A stretch of DNA of 64,000 nt, from assembly GCA_034509735.1 (NCBI GenBank), contig JACGWO010000002.1, positions 24,971,636 through 25,035,635 on the forward strand, in the 5' to 3' direction. Positions 32,073 through 44,613 of the stretch are shown here, piece by piece. The translations under genes were made by a program, and so were the position numbers. Each line of letters begins with the position of its first letter. Positions within the stretch are counted from its first letter, which is position 1. Source of the DNA: Sesamum alatum. Its lineage: Eukaryota > Streptophyta > Magnoliopsida > Lamiales > Pedaliaceae. The notes under the pieces were generated by a model, which was given only the letters and a program-made list of their open reading frames with translations, ran no database searches and was not told where the DNA came from.

Positions 32073-34189
32073 TGAAGGACAAGCGGATCCGCCCGGGAGC
32101 GAGAACGGAAGCGAGAAAGCGAGAAAAGTGCGTAAATTAAATCAAATTTAATTAAAATACGAATCCTAAGGGTTGTGCCCTTGGGTGCTCAACCGGGCGT
32201 TCGATGTAGGATGTGTAAATATTGAAAATGAATATTAAACACATAGGGCATAGATAAATATATATAATCAATCAAAGCGTAATAAACCGTTACCATTGAT
32301 TGTTTAGCGTATGCTCCCGGCTACTTGCGTTGTTCCTTCTCCGGAATGCTCACGAAATCCAAACGTATGGATTCTCCAAAGGTGATCCATACCACACCGG
32401 AAGAAACACACGTTCTTCTTGCTAGAAAAGAACGGGTTTAAGAAGGAATCGGTTTAAGAGAAGAACACTATGAATTAGTGCTCTTTTAAACTTATTTTGT
32501 TCTTCTTTTTGATTCAAAATAAAGTGATGAACACAAGTGTGAGAGAGGGAGAGAGGCCAAGAGTTGAGAGAGAGGAGAGGGATTTTTGTCTTCTCTTTTT
32601 CCTAGAAAAAGATGAATGATGAATCATTTATGCTTGGTGTTGTATATTCTAATATATATACATAATTAATGTGATTATTGGAATGTGTCTAGGTTCATCC
32701 AAGGATGTCTAGATTCATTCCAATCAATCACCATCAATTCTTCAATCAAGCCTACCAAAATTTATGGTATGATCAATTCATACCAAAAGAGAAGAGCTTG
32801 ATTGGAGTTGATTTGTCTCTTTCCAAAAGAGATAAGTCAACATACCACCTAGCATGAAACATGGCTGATTTTGCTTCCTCGAAGGGAGCATGTCGGTCAT
32901 GTTTAATTAAGGGAAGAAGTTCAACTTATTCCTATTCCAAAATATGAATTATTTCTCAACTAAAAGATCCAACATCTCAACGTCTCAACTTTCCATATTT
33001 AATCGAAAATCCAATTTACCGATTAAACGAAAGCCCGATACAATATCGGCCCGTCCATCTAATGGACTTTTCCTTAAGTAATCCAATTACTTATTTATCC
33101 TTCGAGATTGACTCCAAGTCGATCTCTCAACCTCCTCGGTGATTTGTGTGTGACCCTTTAGGTTCACCGTCAGCTAGACTTAGGCCCGTGTCCCACAAGG
33201 GCCCGTTACCATGGGTGGCCGTCTAGCAACGGTCCGTGGCACTTGAGACTAGGTGAATTGGCGTGAACATTTAGGCGCCGATTCCGTACGGGTACGATCC
33301 TTCCGTCTACCGTCTCCCGGCCTTAGTCTAGGGTATGGAATTGGGCGTCGGTTCCCATCATTGACTAGGCATCTATGCTTAATACTCGAGACCATGTATG
33401 CTTCATTGCGTCGACACAGGAATTCATTCCCTGTTCGACCAACCACTGTGGCCACAGCTTTAAACAGCATGAACGTGTCTCCGAGCGCATAGGAGATACC
33501 TCTGTCACATACTGACAGGGGACGGATCCTCTTCTTGGAATCCACCGTCCTCGCTACACATTCCGACTGCACTGGACAAGGCTTATGATAATCATCTTAC
33601 AGAATGATTACCTCTCGCCAGATCCAAGATACAGCCTTCATGTGCACGCAACTGCCATGATCCCTCAAGTCTGAGGATTACTCCCGTACTATCAGAACCG
33701 GGAAAAACCAATCATACCGACCAAGCCTCCAAGGCTTCAATATGATGATCCCCGCGAGTCAGTCCAGTCGGCTCGACCCCAGTCGACCAACCCATCAAGA
33801 TCGTGTAGGTGTCCCACGCCTGTCGCCGATGAAACACGACACTCATCCAATGAACACGACTCTTGGCGCAAGTCTCAATAGGACTCTCGATGCCCTGTCT
33901 CGAGTTCCTCGACTTGGAACGTTTCAGACCCAACTCTTAATCAGTTGGTTTCATGACCACCATCCAATGCGTGGCCCAACTGCACGAGTTGTTATCCATG
34001 GTCTGTGGGCTTTGTTGCGATATAAGTTAAACACCATTTTAACAAATGTGAAATGAGCGCAATAAAGTAAGCACCAGAAGTGATAAATACTCATTTTATT
34101 CATCACATAATAATATTACATTTACATCGAGTTGTATAATAGGTTACAAATCGCCAAACCTATTGGCTTTCTGGTCACCTATTCTAACA
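32073..34189 (-). repeat. 5' LTR of element C with internal deletion
   Basis: This family-B LTR of 2117 bp is about 100 bp shorter than its partner. The missing piece lies at about 32957, where ATTTCTC joins AACTAAAAGATCC, deleting the hairpins with arms tcgtaat and attaaat and the left part of the gatcttttaat hairpin. Because both LTRs are made from one template at insertion, this deletion happened afterwards. It keeps the terminal TGTTAGAATAGG and a second copy of GAAGA outside it (34190-34194). Confidence 0.95.
33249..33572 (-). other. 107-codon open frame in family-B LTR (copy 4)
   Basis: The intact copy of the frame described at 2684-3007, in the 5' LTR of element C. There is no recognised domain. 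Confidence 0.3.
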
Positions 34190-37095
34190 GAAGAGTGGTT
34201 TTAATATTGATTATTAGAGTCAATACGAATATATTTATAGCAAAGAATGAGTCATCTATCAGTCAATGAGAAGGACTGAAAGCATAAGGTGTTTCCTAAA
34301 GTTGTGTTGAGTATTAGGCATGTATCCGGACGTACGATTGAATATGAAGGTTCTCCAAGCCCTCGATATGGCAAAGATAAAAGTGCATTAGTATCTAAAT
34401 TTGTCTTTGCGCAAAGGTACAAAGATGAGTCCATGGATCAAAAGAGTGTTCTAGATGAAGTCCTAGTACATTTTAATGTTGAATAACGTGGAGTCCTAGT
34501 CTTATAATTTAAGAGTGGCTATAATATTGATTATTAGAGTCAATACGAATATATTTATAGCCAGAAATGACTCATCTATCAGTCAATCATAAGGACTGAA
34601 AACACAACGTGTTTCCTACGAATTTATTGAGTATTAGGCATGTATCCGGACATACGATTGATTATGAAGTTTGACCAAGCCCTCGATATGGCAAAGATAA
34701 AAGGGAATAAGTGTCTAAATTTGTTTAAAGGAGTTTGTCGTTGTGCAAAGGTACAAAGCTAAGTCGATGGCCCAGAAGAGTGTTTTAGATGTAGTACTAG
34801 TGCGTTTTAATGTTGAATAAGATGGAGTCCTAGTCATATAATGGAAGAGTGGCTTTAATATTGATCACTACAGTCAATACGAAAAATATTTATAGCAAAA
34901 AATGAGTCATCTATCAGCCAATGATAACGACTGAAAGCAGAACGTGTTTCCTACAATTGTGTTGAGTATTAGGCATGTATCCGGACGTACGATTGAGTAC
35001 GAAGGTTCTCCAAGCCCTCGATATGGCAAAGACAAAACTGCATTAGTGTGTAAACTTGTTTAAAGGAGTTTGTCGTTGCACAAAGGAACAAAGCTGAGTT
35101 CATGGCTGGAAAGAGTGTTCTAGATATAGTCCTAGTGCATTTTAATGTTGAATAACATGGAGTCCTAGTCTTATAATCGAAGAGTGGCTTTAATATTGAC
35201 TATTAGAGTCAATACGAATATATTTATGGCAAGAATTGAGTCATCTATCAGTCAATGATAAGGATTGAAAACACAAGGTGTTTCCTATGATTGTGTTGAG
35301 TATTAGGCATGTATCCAGACGTACGATTGATTACGAAGGTTGACGAAGCCCTCGATATGGCAAAGATAAAAGGGAATAAGTGTCTAAGTTTGTATAAAGA
35401 GTTAGTCGTTTTGCAAAGGTACAAAGCTGAGTCCATGGCTCAAAAGAGTGTTTTAGATGTAGTACTAGTGCATTTTTATGTTCAATAAGTTGGAGTCCTT
35501 GTCATAATCGAAAAGTGGCTTTAATATTGATTATTAGAGTCAATACGAATATATTTATAGCCAAAAATAAGTCATCTTCAGTCAATGATAAGGACTGAAA
35601 GCACAAGGTGTTTCCTACGATTGTGTTGAGTATTTGGCTTGTATCCGTTCGTATGATTGATTATGAAGGTTCTCCAAGCCCTCGATATGGCAAAGATAAA
35701 AGTGCATTACTGTCAACTTGTTTAAAGGAGTTTGTCGTTGCGCAACGGTACAAAGCTGAGTCCATGGTTCAAAAGAATGTTCTAGATGGAGTCCTAGTGC
35801 ATTTTTATGATGAATAAGATGGAGTCCTAGTCATATCATCTAAGAGTGGATTTAATATTGATTATTATAGTCAATACGAATGTATTTATAGCCAAAACTG
35901 AGTCATCTATCAGTCAATGATAAGGACTGAAATCACAAGGTGTTTCCTATGATTGTGTGTGAGTATTAGGCATGTATCCGCTCGTACGATGGATTATCAA
36001 GGTTCTCCAAGCCCTCGATATGGCAAAGATAAAAGTGCATTACTGTCTAAACTTGTTTAAAAAGAGTTTGTCGTTGCGCAAAGGTACAAAGCCGAATCCA
36101 TGGCTCAAAAGAGTGTTCTAGATGTAGTCCTAGTGCATTTTAATGTTGAATAACATGGAGTCCTAGTCTTATAATCGAAGAGTGGCTTTAATATTGACTT
36201 TTAGAGTCAATACGAATATATTCATAGCCAGAAATGACTCATCTATCAGTCAATGATAAGGACTGAAAACACAAGGTGTTTCCTATGATTGTGTTGAGTA
36301 TTAGGCATGTATCCGGACGTACGATTGATTACGAAGGTTGACCCAGCCCTCGATATGGCAAAGATAAAAGGGAATAAGTGTCTAAATTTGTTTAAAGGAG
36401 TTTGTCGTTGTGCTAAGGTACAAAGCTGAGTCCATGGCTCAAAAGAGTGTTTTAGATGTAGTACTAGTGCATTTTTATGTTGAATAAGATGGAGTCCTAG
36501 TCATAACCGAAGAGTGGCTTTAATATTGATTATTAGAGTCAATACAAATTTATTTATAGCCAAAAATTAGTCATCTTCAGTCAATGATAAGGACTGAAAG
36601 GACAAGGTGTTTCCTACTATTGTGTTGGGTATTAGTCTTGTACCTGGTCGTATGATTGATTATGAAGGTTGTACAAGCGCTCGATATGGCAAAGATAAAA
36701 GTGCATTACTGTCTAAACTTGTTTAAAGTTGTTTCTCGTTGCAAAAGGTGTAAAGCCGAGTCCATGGCTCAAAAGAGTGTTTTAGATGTAGTCCTAGTGC
36801 ATTTTTATGTCGAATAAGAGGGATTCCTAGTCATATAATCGAAGAGTGGCTTTAATGTTGATTATTATAGTCAATACGAATGTATTTATAGGCAAAACTG
36901 AGTCATCTATCAGTCAATGATAAGGACTGAAATCACAAGGTGTTTCCTACGATTATGTTGCGAATTAGGTATGTATCCGGTCGTACGATGGATTATCAAG
37001 CTTCTCCAAGCCCTCGATATGGCAAAGACAAAAGTGCATTAGTGTCTAAACTTGTTTAAAGGAGTTTGTCATTGCGCAAAGGTACAAAGCCGAAC
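34190..37095 (+). repeat. 334-bp satellite array, plus orientation, ~8.7 monomers
   Basis: Satellite resumes at the second GAAGA of element C in the same monomer phase as before it. A further copy of the trimer-type set, with the shortened monomer near 34289 and the CAGCCAATGATAACGACTG marker near 34915, lies at the left. Later monomers vary more, for example TATCCGTTCG or TATCCGCTCG for TATCCGGACG. There is no gene. The array stops at a direction switch at about 37095. Confidence 0.93.
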
Positions 37096-38927
37096 TACAT
37101 CCGGACTACATCTAGAACACTCTTTCAAGCCATGGACTCAGCTTTGTACCTTTGCACAACGACAAACTCCTCTTAACAAGTTTAGACACTAATGCACTTT
37201 TATCTTTGCCATATCGAGGGCTTGTAGAACCTTCATAATCAATCGTACGACCGGATACATGCCTAATACTCAACATAATAGTAGGAAACACCTTGTGCTT
37301 TCAGTCCTTATCATTGACTGATAGATGACTCAATTTTTGCTATAAATATATTCGTATTGACTCTAATAATAATTATTAAAGCCACTCTTCGATTATATGA
37401 CTAGGACTCCATCTTATTCAAAATAAAAATGCACTAGGACTAATCTAGAACACTCTTTCAAGCCATGGACTCAACTTTGTACCTTTGCACAACGACAAAC
37501 TCCTCTTAACAAGTTTAGACACTAATGCACTTTTATCTTTGCCATATCGAGGGCTTGGAGAACCTTCATAATCAATCGTACTTCCGGGTACATGCCTAAT
37601 ACTCAACACAATCGTAGAAAACACCTTGTGATTTCAGTCCTTATCATTGACTGGTAGATGACTCATTTTTGGCTATAAATATATTCGTATTGACTCTTAA
37701 TCAATATTAAAGCCAGTCTTCGATTATACGACTAGGACTCCATCTTATTCAACATAAAAATGCACTAGGACTACATCTAGAACACTCTTTCGAGCCATGG
37801 ACTCAGCTTTGTACCTTTGCGCAACGACAAAATCCTTTTAACAAGTTTAGACACTAATGCACTTTTATCTTTGCCAAATCGAGGGCTTGGAGAACCTTCA
37901 TAATCAATCGTACGTCCGGATACATGCCTAATACTCAACACAATCGTAGGAAACACCTTGTGCTTTCAGTCCTTACAATTGACTGATAGATGACTCATTT
38001 TTGGCTATAAATATATTCGTATTGACTCTAATAGTCAATACTAAAGCCACTCTTCGATTATACGACTAGGGGACTCCATCTTATTCAACATAAAAATGCA
38101 CTAGGACTACATCTAGAACACTCTTTCAAGCCATGGACTCAGCTTTGTATCTTAGCGCAACGACAAACTCCTTTAAACATGTTTAGACACTAATACACTT
38201 TTATTTTTGCCATATCGAGGGTTTGGAGAACCTTCATACGCATTCGTACGTCCGGATACATGCTTAGTAGTCAACATAATAGTAGGAAAAACCTTGAGCT
38301 TTCAGACCTTATGATTGACTGATAGATGACTCATTTTTGGCTATAAATATATTCGTATTGACTCTAATAATCAATATTAGAGCCACTCTTCGATTATATG
38401 ACAAGGACTCCATCTTATTCAATATAAAAATGCACTAGGACTACATCTAGAGTACTCTTTCGAGCCACAGACTCAGCTTTGTACCTTTGCGCAACGAAAA
38501 ACTCCTTTTAACAAATTTAGACACTAACGCACTTTTATCTTTGCCATATCGAGGGCTTGGAGAACCTTCATAATCAATCGTACGTCTGGATACATGCCTA
38601 ATACTCAACATAATCATAGGAAATACTTTGTGCTTTCAGTCCTTATAATTAACTGATAGATGACTCATTTTTTGTTATAAATATATTCGTATTGACTCTA
38701 ATAATCAATATTAAAGCCACTCTTCGATTATACAACTAGGACTCCATCTTATTCAACATAAAAATACCCTAGGACTACATCTAGAATACTCTTTCAAGCA
38801 ATGGACTCAGCTTTGTACCTTTGTGCAACAACAAACTCCTTTAAACAAGTTTAGACACTAATGCACTTTTATCTTTGCCATACCGAGGGCTTGGAGAACC
38901 TTCATACAGAATCGTCCGTCCGGATAC
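37096..38927 (-). repeat. 334-bp satellite array, minus orientation, ~5.5 monomers
   Basis: The array switches orientation inside a monomer: AAAGCCGA (plus) is joined to ACTACATC...CATCTAGAACACTC (minus). From here to 62884 all satellite reads on the minus strand. GATAC at 38923-38927 is the target duplication of solo LTR E2. There are no coding features. Confidence 0.93.
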
Positions 38928-39508
38928 TGAAAGAAATCGGTGGATCGTCCCGGGAATTACGCGAACGCGGAAGCGCGATAAAAATAAATTTACAAAAATA
39001 AAAGGCATGCTTTTAATTGAAAAGAACACGCTCAAGGGGTGTGCCCTTGAGGTTCCCGGGCGTTCGGTGTATCTCATGATCATATAACAAATAAAGAAAT
39101 CATGGAGGCCATAGAGTTGAAAAAAATTAAAGAGGGACGAAAAGATAAAACGAGACCTACCCGTTGTCGTTTTCGTCTTCAACGGCTACTCGCGTTGTTC
39201 CCCGTTTTGCACCGAGATCTCGTTCTTGAGACCCTCCAAATCGTGACACACGATCCACCCACGTATCTTGCACGTCGTGCTAGCAACGAACAAGTGTATA
39301 ATTTTTGGATTGGACGAATCAATAACACGTTATCAATTAACGGTATTGGTTCGTCTAAGTTCTAATATTCCAAGAACATAAAAGAACTAAGAAAAATATA
39401 TTTTCTTGTTGGAGAAAGAGAGAGGGGCGGACGAGAGGTAGGAGAGGGGAGAGTGTGTGTTGTGTGTGTTTTCAAGAATCATCATCCTACAATTGTTGGA
39501 AGCTAGAG

Positions 39509-39518
39509 GTTTATATAG
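39509..39518 (-). promoter_or_regulatory. TATA box of solo LTR E2
   Basis: CTATATAAAC on the minus strand, at the same place as in E1. It is followed by CTCTAGCTTCC and preceded by the W-box cluster. Confidence 0.6.
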
Positions 39519-39563
39519 AGGAGGAGTTTAATCCTCTTTAAACTCCAACTCTAAGAACTCTAA

Positions 39564-39623
39564 TTTGACTAGGATTTTGACCTAGTCAAAGTCCTAGTCA
39601 AACTAGTGTTTGACCTAGTCAAA
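39564..39623 (-). promoter_or_regulatory. W-box (TTGAC) cluster upstream of LTR E2 TATA
   Basis: The same six TTGACY cores in palindromic pairs as in E1, although the two LTRs differ elsewhere by substitutions and indels. WRKY binding is inferred from the motif alone. Confidence 0.55.
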
Positions 39624-40931
39624 CGAATCCTAGCCTTCCATCTCCCCTTTCCATCTCAACCGTTGATTTTAATTTAATGGAATATTTAAATCCTATTAAA
39701 TATTCCAAAAGGCCAAAAGAATAAATATAATATAATAAATAAATATTATTATTTATTCTAAGCCCATTAAATCAACCCTTTTAATAAATTCTATTTATTA
39801 ATTTAATTCCCTTTATCAAATAGAAGGAATTAATTTCTCCAAGAAAATATAGGACCCGATTAAATCTAATTTAATCATTCCTTTACTCCAATATTTAATT
39901 CCAAATTAAATACTAAGTGTGTGTGGATAGCGTGTGACTCTTTAGGTTTACCATTCAGCTAGACTTGGTCGGATTCCTAGAATCCGCCCGTTACCATGGG
40001 TGGCCATCTAGCAACGGTCCATGGCACTAGAGACTAGGTGAAATATTCGGGGATGAACATTTAGGCTCTAACAGTACACTTGTCCTTCTGTCTTCGGTCT
40101 CATCACTTAGAGTCTAGGGCACGGAAAAAGAAGGTACCCATTTTGGACCTAAGTGTCGGTCTGTCCTTACTAAACGCCGCAAGGGAAACCTTTCCCTTCT
40201 GTTCAGTTACTGTGGCCACAGATTTCAGGGACAAGACACAGAGCATACATGAGACTCAACTGTCAACATCTTTTGACAGGAGACAGATCCTTTCTTGGAA
40301 ACCACTATCACTTTGTACACCCAAGCTGCACTAGACATGGCTTATGACTACTCAAGAGTATTTTGGCAATCTCTCACCATATCTAAGATGCAAACCTGAT
40401 GCACAGGTAAACTCAGCAGTTCCTCAAGTCAAAGGACTTGGCCTGTACCATTGGAACCGGGAATACACGTCATACCTTGCTGACCATACTCAAGGTCCTC
40501 CGTAAGACGGTTCCCGCGAGTCACATCAGTCAGCTGCTTCCTAGCACGCTGACCCACTAACACTGCTTAGACGACCTTCGTCACCCGTCGATGAAATACG
40601 ACAGCAGATGCTTAGTGCAAGTCTCAAAGGGAATCCCGGTACCCATTTTCGGGATTCCTTGACTTGGAGATTTCCGGACTGATTCGGCGAGACTGATTTC
40701 ATGGACCTACCTCCAAGCGTAGTCCCAGTCCCCGAAATCGTTTCTCAGTCCGTGGGCTTTGTTTGCATAGTGAACAGAAATGTAAATGCAGATAAGTGAA
40801 CGTAAACAAAGTATTGCCATTTGAATTTTCACTTCTTTATTCATAAATATTTTATCAAATACCAAAGAATTGTCTAGACATAGGTTACATATTCCCGCCA
40901 AAATTGGCTTACATGGTCACCTATTCTAACA

Positions 40932-41305
40932 GATACATGCCTAATACTCAACATAATAGTAGGAAACACCTTGTGCTTTCAGTCCTTATCATTGACTGAT
41001 AGATGACTCATTTTTGGCTATAAATATATTCATATTGACTCTAATAATCAATATTAAAGCCACTCTTCAATTATATGAGTAGGAGTCCATCTTATTCAAC
41101 ATAAAAATACACTAGGACTACATCTAGAACACTCTTTAAAGCAATGCACTCAGCTTTTTACCTTTGCGCAACGACAAACTCCTTTTAAAAAGTTTAGACC
41201 CTAATGCACTTTTATCTTTGCCATATCGAGGGCTTGGAGAACCTTCATACACAATCGTACATTCGGATACATGCCTAATACTCAACGCAATAGTAGGAAA
41301 CACCT
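40932..41305 (-). repeat. 334-bp satellite, minus orientation, ~1.1 monomers
   Basis: A short stretch of satellite between two solo LTRs. It begins with the second GATAC of E2 and ends with CACCT (41301-41305), the target duplication of the next LTR. The frame at 41136-41345 is only monomer sequence. Confidence 0.93.
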
Positions 41306-43980
41306 TGTAACCCCCCGAACAATAATACGATTTTCTGCAGCTCAATGATTATACATTAACAATATTATTTTTATAAAACATGAACCAGTTCATAGTTGGT
41401 TATATAACTATTCTATCAACATAATTAACAGAAGTAGTTTCTCATCTACAACACTTATACATGTTTCTTTTACATATGGTAGTATAGACTATTATAACAT
41501 GTTCACAAGCCATCTTCACTTTTAGTATATTGCAGTCTCAAAATCTATGACTTCTATCCTATTGAATTGTGAGGAGAACTCCACATACTGGCCCAACCTG
41601 ACTTGGAATGTACAATATTGATCTAGTCCTCAAGAGCGAACACAACAAGAATCTACACCTGAAAGTGTTTGCAGAGGAGTGAGCCTGCAACTCAATAAGT
41701 AGACAACCAACACAATCTATACATGTAATTTTGGTTAATGTAGACCAAACATTGGCACATCATATATAAAACAATCATTATATCAATTCCAGTATTTCCA
41801 ATTTATTCACCAGTAAGCAACTCATAGAATGATAATCAAACACATTAATACCTAGCCTGCTTACAAGAAAGTGATATAGTGTATTTCTCCATCAACTCAA
41901 TCTCACCAATCATCGCATTACGTTAAGTGAATCCCCCTTGGTATGCCACACAAGCTAGTTTGCCACACAGGCTGATTTGCCACACAGGCTCGTTTTGCCA
42001 CACAGGCTCGTTGTGCCACACAGGCTAGTTTTGCCACACAGGCGGAGTTGCCACACAGGCTCGTTTAGATCACCAAGGGGTATCACATAATATTTATACT
42101 CTGTTTCCAAAACTCCCTCATTTCCCCATATCACCATTCTTGTAAGCAGCTAGTCACACACGACAACATAATATCACAAATTCATTTACGAGCATCAATA
42201 AAACTCATAGAGCATGAAACATACACTTTCTCGTCTTATTTCCACCACATCATCATTCAATAGTAAAGCGTCAATCAATCATGCCATCATAGTAATTCAT
42301 CTCCAACACCATTCATACATCAAGGTGATGCCAAGAGATAAAACGGAGCACATTTAGATGACTCTAAATGTCTACTTACCTTGCTTCCACGAACTAAGCA
42401 TTCAACTCAAGTCAATCCATCAATTCCAACATCCTCATAGGTTATTATAAGCTCAATCATAGACTCACATATAAATATTATCACAACGATCAAGAGGAGC
42501 ATATATATAGACAGTGTTAATCATCTACTTACATATAGGTATTATCAAAATGAAGAGGAGCATATATAGACGGTGCTAATCATCTACTTACAAAATGTAC
42601 CGATGGCCGATGGGCTTAATTCGTGGTGTGAGTTTTTCCCAATGGATCCAGCTCCTAATCATATTCCAAATATATTTATTTAATATAACAGGTTCAGCAA
42701 TAAAAATCAAAAGATGAATACTTATGTCCATATTAATCAATCTCTTCTAAACAGAGTTGACAACTCTTCTGTCCTATCTTACAAGTTCTCTACAGACCAA
42801 CGTATAGATGATACCAATATAAATTTTACTAAATGTATTCTTCTTTGTCTCTAGTTTCATCTCCAATAAGAATCATATGAATTGGATCAGTATAAAATGA
42901 GTTATACAGGTTTTAATACAACCTGTTCTATACTGTCACAGATTCGGTTATACTGCTTCAAAATTCTATAAAAATTCACACAACTGTTCAAAAGTCCTGA
43001 TATTCTCATAATATGACATAATATATGTCTAGTTTCATTATAAATAATAATAATACAATTTCAACCTTTAGATCTCAAGTTATAAGCTTTTTAGCACACC
43101 TTGTCTGATTTTCCTCAGAAACAGGGCAACAGAATATCTCCCTATTTTTACCAATTAAAACGATGAATTTAGCTTCTGCTCAAAACTGAAAAGTTATATA
43201 GGACATCCTAAAGTTTTCATAGACACCAACATCCCCAATTTTGAACTGATAAAACTCAAGATTTACCCAAAAAACAGAGACTGTTCGGACAGATTGTTCC
43301 CTGCTTCTACTCTTTCAACTTAATAATTCTTTTTTTTCTTTAAATCCAACTCAAACACCACCTCCCACACGAATTTAGACAATAAACAAGAACCAAAACT
43401 TACCCAATCAGTGGTGCAACTTCCTAAGATTGCTGAAAATGGAGAAACCACAAATTCTTTCCTCTTCTTCTTCTCTCTTTCTCTTCCTCTTTTCTTTCCA
43501 CCGCCTCCCCCTCTTTCTTTTTGTTTCTTCCTGATCCTATATCCTTCTATATGCTCCTCAACTAATGTTTATCTATATATATATATAAGAGTCTATTTAT
43601 GTGTCCAGATATGTAGGTGTACACATAAGTAGGTCTATATAGGTGTATAAATACAAATATTATATTAAAAACATGTTGATAAGGTTACTTTTATTTTTGT
43701 CTTGAAGTGTAGTAATCTATATATATACATGTATATATATTATAAAATGCTACTATTTCATGTGTGGTATTAAGACTTTATTTATTTCCCCCTCATCTTT
43801 ACAAGTATAGATTTTGACTCCCACATTCATATTATACAAATATTCATACGTCTATAATAATTTATTTCTTCTTTTCAATTATCTCATTAACCACAATTAT
43901 TATATAAATCAACACAACATATATCCACTTTCTTGTACTAATAATTCATAATTCTATATAAAAATTTCGGGGGCGTCACA
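41306..43980 (-). mobile_element. Solo LTR of an unrelated family (probably Ty3/gypsy), TSD CACCT
   Basis: This 2675-bp insertion starts TGTAACCCCCCGAAC and ends TTCGGGGGCGTCACA, flanked by CACCT at 41301-41305 and 43981-43985. TG...CA ends with a 5-bp duplication mark it as a lone LTR. It has no similarity to the Copia LTRs here. Ends of the form TGTGACGCCCCCGAA...GGGGTTACA are typical of gypsy (chromovirus-like) LTRs, so the minus strand is the likelier orientation; on that strand a TATATATAT stretch (about 43577) precedes a GA-rich leader-like tract. It contains seven short tandem repeats (41944-42067). No coding sequence is supported, including the low-complexity frame 43411-43632. Confidence 0.75.
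41944..42067. repeat. Seven tandem copies of a 17-18 bp unit
   Basis: The unit GCCACACAGGCTCGTTTT is repeated about seven times with small changes in the last bases (GCTAGTTT, GCTGATTT, GCGGAGTT). It lies inside the solo LTR and may act as repeated protein-binding sites. There are no unique spacers, so it is not a CRISPR array. Confidence 0.9.
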
Positions 43981-44613
43981 CACCTTGTGCTTTCAGTCCT
44001 TATTATTGACTTATAGATGAATCATTTTTGGCTATAAATATATTTGTATTGACTCCAATAATAAATATTAAAGCCACTCTTCGATTATATGACTAAGATT
44101 CCATCTTATTCAACATAAAAATGCACTAGGGCTACATCTCAAACACTCTTTTGAGCCATGGACTCAGCTTTGTACATTTGCGCAACGAAAAACTCCTTTT
44201 AACTAGTTTAGACCCTAATGCACTTTTATCTAAGCCATATCGAGGGCTTGGAGAACCTTCATAATCAATCGTACCTCGGATACATGCCTAATACTCAAAA
44301 CAATAGTAGGAAACACATTGTGCTTTCAGTCCTCATCATTTACAAATAGATGACTCATTTTTTGTTATAAAGATATTCGTATTGACTCTAATAATCAATA
44401 TTAAAGCCACTCTTTGATTTTATGACTAGGAGTCCATCTTATTCAACATAAAAATGCACTAGGACTACATCTAGAACACTCTTTTGTGCCATGGACTCAG
44501 CTTTGTACCTTTCCGCAATGACAAACTCCTTTTAACAAATTTAGACACTAATGCACTTTTATCTTTGCAATATTCGAGGGCTTGGAGAACCATCATATAT
44601 CGTACGTCCGGAT
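43981..44613 (-). repeat. 334-bp satellite, minus orientation, ~1.9 monomers
   Basis: Satellite resumes at the second CACCT and ends at CGGAT (44609-44613), directly before element D. There is no gene; the 44484-44681 frame runs from satellite into the LTR. Confidence 0.93.

Larger units (their letters stand above)
24116..34189 (-). mobile_element. Element C: full-length Copia retrotransposon, TSD GAAGA
   Basis: The 10,074-bp element has both LTRs, a PBS, a PPT, a leader of about 1.8 kb and gag-PR-IN-RT-RNase H in Copia order (integrase before RT), all on the minus strand. It is flanked by GAAGA at 24111-24115 and 34190-34194 and interrupts a satellite monomer. Damage seen: a stop between protease and integrase (28947-28949), a one-base insertion near 28071-28083, a stop at 27896-27898, protease Asp to Gly, a deletion of about 24 bp at about 26912, and a deletion of about 110 bp in the 5' LTR. 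Long LTRs and the RT sequence suggest an Angela/TAR-like lineage, which needs a tree. Confidence 0.97.
38928..40931 (-). mobile_element. Solo LTR E2, Copia family E, TSD GATAC
   Basis: This LTR of 2004 bp starts TGTTAGAATAGGTGACC and ends ...CGATTTCTTTCA on the minus strand, flanked by GATAC at 38923-38927 and 40932-40936. It is the same family as E1, with the same TATA position (39509-39518), W-box cluster (39564-39623) and AT-rich palindromes, for example arms ggaatatttaa/ttaaatattcc near 39678-39705. Open frames on the plus strand (39102-39365, 40080-40334) are antisense to the LTR and not credible. Confidence 0.95.

Noticed and set aside
41944..42067. CRISPR-like short repeats
   Set aside because: The units are contiguous with no unique spacers and lie inside a plant LTR with a 5-bp target duplication.
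43411..43632. 73-codon frame with a phenylalanine/proline/leucine-rich stretch
   Set aside because: It comes from a pyrimidine-rich tract in a solo LTR; low complexity and no homologous coding context.
41306..43980. DNA transposon (Mutator or hAT type) with terminal inverted repeats TGT[A/G]AC[C/G]CCCCCGAA
   Set aside because: TG...CA ends with an exact 5-bp duplication (CACCT) fit an LTR better; an 8-9 bp duplication can be drawn only by counting the element's own terminal bases. No transposase was seen.
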